Assembly: GCA_016946835.1 (NCBI GenBank)
Contig: JACVTC010000165.1
Span: forward strand, 117,001 to 181,000
DNA: 64,000 nt
Source: Neocallimastix lanati (nom. inval.)
Lineage: Eukaryota > Neocallimastigomycota > Neocallimastigomycetes > Neocallimastigales > Neocallimastigaceae
Reading direction: 5' to 3'
Positions 56,673 through 64,000 of this stretch are shown in pieces. The translations under genes and the position numbers were made by a program. The notes under the pieces are model-generated. The model had not been told where the DNA came from, searched no databases, and was given only the letters and a program-made list of their open reading frames with translations. The stretch's first letter is position 1. The number at the start of each line of letters is the position of its first letter.

Positions 56673-56777
56673 GAATTTTTTTTTTTTTTGAATTTTTTAT
56701 TATTATTTCTATATTTGGAATAATTGTACATATAACTTATTACTGTATAATTGTGATTATATATATAATTTTCTTTT
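54038..56777. other. 2.7-kb intergenic gap, no gene seen
   Basis: Microsatellites at 54117-54170 (AAAT) and 54316-54362 (AAT), A/T homopolymers (56345-56363, 56421-56444, 56505-56524, 56646-56672) and an ATT run at 56107-56145. A patch at 55300-55440 is slightly more complex, but no frame or RNA is recognised. The two flanking genes converge on this gap. Confidence 0.5.
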
Positions 56778-59700
56778 TTAAGATACAATGGCTTCAACAA
56801 TAGCACAAGCTAATTGTGATAATTCAATTTTCTTTGGTTTTGAAGCCCTAGTAAATAATCCACTTTCTGGTAAACCAAAGAAACCAATATTTTTAAGATA
56901 ATTAATTAATTGATGACGTCTCGGATGGTTTTGCCAAGTATCATTATCTGGCCTACTAATAATAGTTATTATTGTACTTTGAGCTACTTCAGCAACAGCT
57001 TGAGATTGATTATTAATATTAGAATATGTTATCTTTGGTAGAATAGAGTCATAAATCATAATAAAGATATCAGGAAGGGTAACCGAAAGTTCAGCAAAGA
57101 AACGATAAATAAAGATTTGTTCATTTTCATAGTCAGAACTTTGAAGCATTGTTGCCATCATAGTAGCCAAAAGAATAGCATTTTTTTCATCAAGTGATAA
57201 TTTATCTAAAATTTTGGGTATCTTATTGTAATTTTCTAAACCATTAATATCAATATCACCATAGACATCATCAATAACACCAACACTCCAGAATAACTCA
57301 TTTAATTTTTCTGTTATTGGAAGAAGTGGTGCAATATAACCAATTAATTCAGGTCCAACAGTATTATTAGCACCAATGCAAGCACCACCGCATGCTTTAC
57401 TTGAAATTTCTAGGAAGGTCATTAATAGAGATACTGTAGCAGATTTAGTTGCCGGATGTCTTAAACCCTTTATTAAATTGGTTGAAACAGCAAATGGGAA
57501 ATTGACAGAGAAATAAGTACCAACAGCTTCATCCATTTTAATAACAATATCAGTAAGTGGTTCACGAGCTTTTAAAAGATAAGAGGAAACCGTTTCATCA
57601 ACAAAGCATTCATTCGCTTCTAATGTCCTTAAAACGACTTGTAAAAGGTTTAATGCACCCTGGAAGAGTGGAATGTTACCAATTTGAATTAATGCCATAC
57701 CTAACCAAAACATTGAGGACATGTATCTAGAGTCTAATGGAAGGTTTTCAATGACATTCGTTAAACACATTATTATACTAATAATATAGGTACATTCAGT
57801 TTGATCATATAAAGCTAAAGCATTTCTTAATGCAACAAGAATTTGATATAATAAATCATCATCTACTTCATCTCTCGCTAAACAACCCATAGCAACAAAA
57901 GCACGAGGTTGAAGAGCTGGATTATATTGGAAAGCTGTACTTGTAATTAAGCTCATCCATCTAGATTTCCATGTAGCAGATATTTCTTCTGTTGGAGCAC
58001 CATAGGTCATAATATTAAGAAGAGTAGTTGAAACCATTTCTAAAGCCGATAAAGTAATACCTTCATATGGATCAGACATAGCTTCACTAATATTTGTAAA
58101 TGCATTTTGTGATCCTTTACTCAAACCAAATAATACAGTACATTTTTGTTCCACAAATTCAGAAAGTTGAACGGAAAGATTTTTGAAAGTTTCACTTTCA
58201 GGTGACAAATTAATACACATAGAATGAATTAAATTAACAACTAAACCATGAATAGATGCTCTGATTAATGGCGTTCCGACACCAACAAACATAGTTACAA
58301 TATGGAATAATTCTGGTAAATATTGTTGGACAAAGACATTATTACTGAATGAAAGCATCAAAATTAAACGAATCATAATAGTAAGTTGATCCCATTCTGG
58401 ATGATCTGTTAAAGAAACAGCACCATTAAAAGAGGATACCTTTAACTTCTTTCTCAACTTAGAAATAATCTTACCTGCAACAAGTTGAACATTAGAAGAG
58501 GCATAAGAAACAATAGTATTGCAAACAACTTCAGATTGAGGCGTTAAAGGTCCATGTTCAAGAGCCTTTTGAATTAAGACATCAATAACTTGTGAAACAA
58601 TTTCTTCAACTTCTCCTAACACTTTCCAAATCTTAATTTGCATAGAAGCATACATATCATTTTCAGTTATACTAAGATCAATAAATTGTCTTAAAATTTC
58701 TTCTAATTTTTCAGAAACTTCCTTGTTTTTATCTGTTTCACTGAAAGAACCTGGATTGGCATAAAGAGCTAAATTTGGAATCCATGGAGAAATGTATTCT
58801 AAGCAATAATGTTTCAAATCATTAGAAGACTTTTTCATACCTTCAAAAGCTTCCAATAAAAGTTCTAAAGTTAACTCTGGTTTATTACGGGCTAATTTTT
58901 CACTAATATTAATAATGAAATTAATATTATTAGAAGGAATACACAAACCCTTTGTTCCTAATAATTGATTGTCAACATCAAATGAGAAAGCTAAGCTCAA
59001 AGTGTATAATAAATTATAAGCTGAAAGTCTTAAGGTTGCATCTTCACTTCCAGCATTTAATAATGCCATATTTAAAATAGTACCTGGAACATCGCCTGGT
59101 CTAAGAATACGTTCAGCCATGCCTGATGTTCTAGAATATTGGAAGCGTGAACGTGAAGCACGAATAGCTGTAAAAATTTGATCACGCTTTGGTGAGGAGA
59201 AGCTTTGCATTCTCTTATCCTGACCATAACGAATAACAAAATCACTTTCATCATCAGGATCACTACTGTATAAAATATCAACAATTTCTGAAATTGGAAT
59301 AACATCATTAAAGATACATGGAATACCAAATAATTCTTGCTTTTTCGAAGTAGTAATAATAATACTATCCTTATTAATCTTTAAATTAACTTGATTTCGA
59401 GATTTATAATGTGTAATACGAGTCACCGGACTGAAACTAGTAATAATATCCTTTTCTAATAAAATTGTAGATTTTGGAAGCTTTAATTCAGAGTAGGATA
59501 TATAATTACTAATTGGTAATTGATCACCATAATTAACGCAAACCATTTTCTTTAAAACACGACTTGAAATTGATTTGGCAAATTGTTTAGACCATTTTTT
59601 AAAGACAGTAGTAACATTATATAAATATATACGAGCAAGATTATCAAAGGCTTCTGGTGGGAATAGAGGTAAAATATTAAGCCAATAGTTTGACTTGATT

Positions 59701-62700
59701 TCATTACCAATATCAAAGAAACTACAATCAATTACAATTTCATAAGATCTTCCAAAGTATGGCTTAATTAGTGTGAAAATATAATACAATAACAATTCCA
59801 TATCGTCATTTTCAGAAGGTACTCTTCTAGCAATTAAATAAAATACTGGATTTCTTTCCTTGGAGGTACCACCTTCGTAAAATACCTTTGAATCTTTTAC
59901 AGCATCTAAATTGCGATGATGTTCATTTCTTTGAAGGAATTCAATGAAAAGTTGATTAATGACACCAGCCTTACCAATATAGGTAAAAGTTGATTGAGTT
60001 TCACTAATTTCAGGAGCTGGACCTAATTGATTAATTAATGAAGTAAATTGTTCAAAGGGATTTTTAGTAGAATTTGATTTACTTTGTGTAAGTTGCTTTG
60101 TATCTCTTATATCCTCTGAACTAGATTGGCTGGAATGAACATTTTGATTTGAACCATATAATGTATTCTTTTTACTATGCTTACTCTTCCTAGAAATCAT
60201 TTCTTTACCAACTCTTTCAATCTTTTCTTGATTTTCTACCAAATAGTAATGAAGCTTATAAACTACATTTGAATTTGGTTCTATCTGTGCTTCATTTTTA
60301 CCATAATATTGATCATCAATCTCTGGTAAATTACCATCTAATCCAGAAATTCTCATTAAAAATTTTTGAACAGGTGCAAAATTTCCATTTAAAAATCCAT
60401 TTAATTCGATCATAAATGTTTCCTTAACACCAAAAGATACATGATTAGCCAAATTTTGAATGACCTTTGTACATAAAACTAAACCACGACGTAATTCTTT
60501 AGCAGATTGTGGTATGGCCACAAGCTCATCTGGAGAAACAATAGCTGGACAGAAGAAACGAAGGAAAATAAAACCACCAACAGCTTGTAAATGTGATCCA
60601 TGGAACTTATCTTCAACTATCTCGGCAATAAACGTACAAAGATCAATGAAACATGATGGAATACCTTGACTATTTGTAATAACATCAACAAAACCTTGGC
60701 AAGCATTCTTCAAATTTTCAATATTACTATCCTTATCACCATATTGGATTTTAGTTGGATCAATTTCATATGATTTATCTACAGAATCTGCAACTAATTT
60801 AATTAAATAGGGTTGAAGAGTTCTCTTTAAATAATAAGACCCTTCATATTTAGCAAAAATGGTTAAAAGTCTAGTAGCCATACTATTTCTTCTGAATAAA
60901 TTAGCTGGAGATTCCGTTTTATTAACTTCCTTTTTAACAACAATCTTAATTAATTTTAAGGTTAATTCACGATTATTTCTAATGATGGCTAAAATAAGTT
61001 GAGCGATTTCATCAATATCACCAACAGGAGCAACTTCACATAATGCTAAAGCAATAGTTAAATCATTTTCAGTAAAAAGATCAATTAATTTTTTATATCT
61101 TTCTATCATCACTTTTTCCTTATTTTCTTCTAAAAGATCTTCAAAATCAGAAACTTGATTTAATATATTAGTAAAGATTTGCATAAAAGCAGCCCTTGTC
61201 TTCGTATCTTCATGATAACCAAGTGGAAGAGAATATTTTAAACCTATATCAAGATTAGAACTTAGAAGATTTGACAAAGCCAAAATAGAGTAATCCTTTA
61301 ATGGTCCCATCCAACGAACATAATCCTTTGATTTTGAAAGAAGATTTGATAGTTCAGAAGTAGCACCACGATAGTCACCACTTTCAATAATTTCTAAAAG
61401 ACGACTTCTTCTCAATAAAGTAATAAAGAATTGAAAATACTTATTAAATAAACGAGTTTTTTCTTCTTCAATAGTAGCCTCATGAGCATCTTCTGGTTGT
61501 AATGGAAGTTGAACCAATAAAACGGTAATGGTCTTCATGCAAGAAATATCTAAATCTATATGAAGTTTAGATTCCTTACTAGTACTATGAATATTAGCTA
61601 AATCTTCTTTATATACTCTTTCTCCTTGTACATTTTCTTTATCATTAATCCAACCAACAAAACTTTCTACCAACTTATTACGGAACTTTACTGAATTACA
61701 AAGACGTGAGAATTCCTTTTTACTATAGATAGAATCACAAAGTTGAGTAATTCTTACTTTAATTCTTAAAGCGGTATTGTATTGACTTGGGGCTTCTGAA
61801 AGACGATCAACATATCTAATAAAAGTTATAATTAAACTAGCCAAGTCCATCGAACCAAAATAATCAGTAGTATCATCACGATCAACTAAGCATCTAAAAA
61901 TACTAATAGCATTTTCAATAAAAGTGGTGTTCTTTTCACTACAAATAATATTATCTTTTTCATCGAAAAAGCTACGTTTCATGTATAAATCAAGACATCT
62001 AAGGAAATTTGAGTAGAGAAGAGTATTTAGTTCATTACCAAGTAGTTCTTTAACAGACTCACGAACCATAACATTATCCGAGCCAAGCAAATCAACTAAA
62101 GCATGAACAAATTTATCTATTAAATCATAACCATTGGAATATAATCTTGCAATACTTGGTAAAGCTAAATAATTAGGATCACCGAAAACCTCCGGGTCGA
62201 ACTTTCCTTCAAATGATATATTATTTATTCCTTTAGAAAGAGAACTTTGTGGAACTTTACCTTGTTTAACCATTTGTGTAACTATTTGGCCAGCAATGAA
62301 ACAACATCCACCAAGAACACAAAGGAATCCTGTGTAATTTTTCCATTCACCCTTATCTTCAGCAAAAATATATTCTTCGGCATGGATTTGATATCGTGGA
62401 TTACTACCCTTCTTTTTAATTTCATCAAAATTATTATTATAATAATCATCCCAATTACCATTTGGAAGAATTGGACTTCCAAAATTGCTATTACTTTGTT
62501 GAATATTTTTATTTCGTGGAATTGTAATATATCCAGTAAGCTTATACCAACGTCTATATATTTCTTCATAGGCACCCATAATACCAACAGTTGGACTATC
62601 AATATTACGTAATACATTTCTTATTCGTTTTTGTTGAACTTTCTGACTAGTAACAACACCAATATTTAATTGTTGAATAATATTACGATAAATATTAAGA

Positions 62701-63991
62701 TTTTTTAAATGAGATGAAAATTCATTTTCATTAGTAGAATTTTTTTCCCTATTAGATTTACTGTTAAGGTCTTCTTTATCCATTTCACCAGTTAAGATGG
62801 CCTCTTGTGTCAAAATATCAAAACATGTAGCTGAAATATAAGATATTTCAGTATCAGAAGAACACAAAAAGACTAATAATGCTATTTCTAAAACAACGCC
62901 ACAACTGTAACGGTCTCCATGACCAATACCTTGATTAGAATGGTTTCTATGAATAGAAAGATAATTATTTCTCTCAAGCAAAAGAGATTTTAATAATTTT
63001 AATCCTGTTTTTACAATTTGTAATATTGAGGGATCAACATCAGGTCGAGTGTCTAAAAGCTGTTTTGAAACATTAAGAATAACTTGTGATGATAATTTCC
63101 AGAAATTTATCATTAATTTATTTTGTTCTTCTGATGAACTTTCATTATGGTAAGCTCTAACATAAATTGGAATAGCATTAAAACTATTATTATCTTGTGC
63201 ACTATTTTGTTGAGCTACGGATAATTCAATTCTACTACTACCATCCCATTGTTCAATATTTTCTGGTAAGAATAACTTCTTCAAAAGTTCACAGGAATAT
63301 CTTCCAATTGAAACATTTGTATCAAGAGCACATGCAGTTAATCCATTTAATACACGACTAATATCTGAACTATTACTTTTGACATCTTGATTTCCAGCTA
63401 ATGCTACATATGGACAAAGATTCCAAATCTTTAAAATATAAGATACAATTTCTACCTTTTCATTAAATTCCTCTATTTGAAAACGTTTTTGCTTTTTATC
63501 ATAATTAACACGTTTTGCATTTTCACCCATGATATTATTTAAAAATAATGATCTTAATGGTTGGCATATAGTAAGTAAAACTGATTCAGTAGGTGGATTC
63601 CATGGCAATTGATAACGTTCACTTGCAATGCTATAATAACTTTTAACTAAAACAATTTTATAATAAAATGGTACATTATCTTGAAGCAAAGTTGGAACAA
63701 GAGCTTGTTGCTTATTCAAATAGCCTAAAGCATTAGTTAAATTAAGTTTAAGAAGAGATGTTAAACAATCAATCAATAATTGTTGATCAATAATTGAATC
63801 TGGTTGATTAATATTAGCTCTAGATATATCAAATAAGCGTTCTTTTAATTCATTTTCAATATTAGGTACTAATAAACGTAAGGCAGAACCGTCCGTTTTA
63901 CTAACAAAAGTACTAGCTCTGCATATATCAACATATGAAAAAGCAGCAACATCAGATAAACGAGAACTTTTTAAACTTTTTCTTAACATTT
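56778..63991 (-). CDS. IRA: IRA/neurofibromin-type RasGAP, partial at 5' end
   Basis: Neurofibromin-type proteins switch off Ras by speeding GTP hydrolysis. The frame is unbroken from the ATG at 63989 to the stop at 56778 (2,403 codons) without introns. The RasGAP domain covers about residues 1000-1200. The arginine finger lies in 'LFRRNSMATRLL' (residues 1033-1034) and the signature in 'FLRFFCPAIVSP' (near 1143). A Sec14/CRAL-TRIO-like domain at about 1384-1470 ('NPVFYLIARRVPSENDD', 'YEIVIDCSFFDIGNE') is followed by a PH-like segment, the pair known from neurofibromin. Both flanks are long helical, HEAT-like repeats. Known relatives are 2,800-3,100 residues. The bases before the ATG ('cctttttag') look like a 3' splice site, so the first several hundred residues probably lie beyond the window. 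The gene looks intact, and codon use is A/T-ending throughout. Confidence 0.93.
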
Positions 63992-64000
63992 CTAAAAAGG

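Noticed and set aside
62247-62617. Alternative frames of 111-121 codons within the RasGAP gene
   Set aside because: They are shadows of the continuous 2,403-codon frame.

Overview
The window is a stretch of nuclear eukaryotic chromosome that is overwhelmingly A+T. It has long homopolymer and microsatellite tracts, small AT-rich GT-AG introns with T-rich acceptors, and intergenic gaps of 1-4 kb. The conserved genes are fungal or opisthokont in type: ADE4, RER1 and an IRA/neurofibromin RasGAP. Together with Asn-run proteins, chromodomain Ty3 elements and Mutator-like transposons, this fits an early-diverging fungus, most plausibly an anaerobic gut fungus (Neocallimastigomycota). That taxon is an inference from composition and gene style; a dictyostelid-like protist is the main alternative. 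The standard genetic code works in every gene read.

Layout. 1-5.3 kb holds a diverged tandem duplication, an old solo LTR, a heptamer array and a Ty3 pol relic. 5.3-6.5 kb is an ankyrin-repeat gene (minus) with a homopolymer-associated frameshift. 6.5-11.2 kb is accessory DNA: a local duplication, a broken host-like gene, a Mutator-type MITE with a clean 9-bp target duplication, a perfect 24-bp inverted repeat and a probable LINE relic. ADE4 (minus, seven exons) lies at 11.2-13.9 kb. At 17.5-18.3 kb is a composition island: a tRNA-Arg(CCT)-headed, hairpin-rich SINE-like element with an A-rich tail, followed by a coding-like segment between 11-bp direct repeats. RER1 (plus, five exons) is at 20.9-22.8 kb, and a four-exon membrane-protein gene (minus) is at 26.2-27.5 kb.

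29.6-33.4 kb carries two abutting Mutator-like transposons (FLYWCH plus MULE transposase), the second cut off where Ty3 sequence begins. Ty3/Gypsy material of both orientations runs to about 39 kb, and a coiled-coil ORF follows. A REX1-B-like gene (plus, three exons) is at 40.8-41.7 kb. At 42.2-43.5 kb is a compact, non-autonomous LTR element with identical LTRs. Degenerate tandem repeats fill 43.7-46.0 kb. A two-exon gene for a very long Asn-rich protein (about 2,015 residues) covers 47.8-54.0 kb. The window closes with a giant RasGAP (IRA/neurofibromin) ORF on the minus strand, whose 5' end is probably outside.

The host genes are not an operon-like cluster. They are unrelated housekeeping functions (purine synthesis, Golgi-to-ER retrieval, Ras down-regulation) separated by mobile and simple-sequence DNA. 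The least explained items are the SINE-like structured element, the iterated GCATTTCG motif in transposon termini, and the recurring TTATTTA heptamer arrays. All splice models were read by eye from frame and splice sites, and no database search was available.
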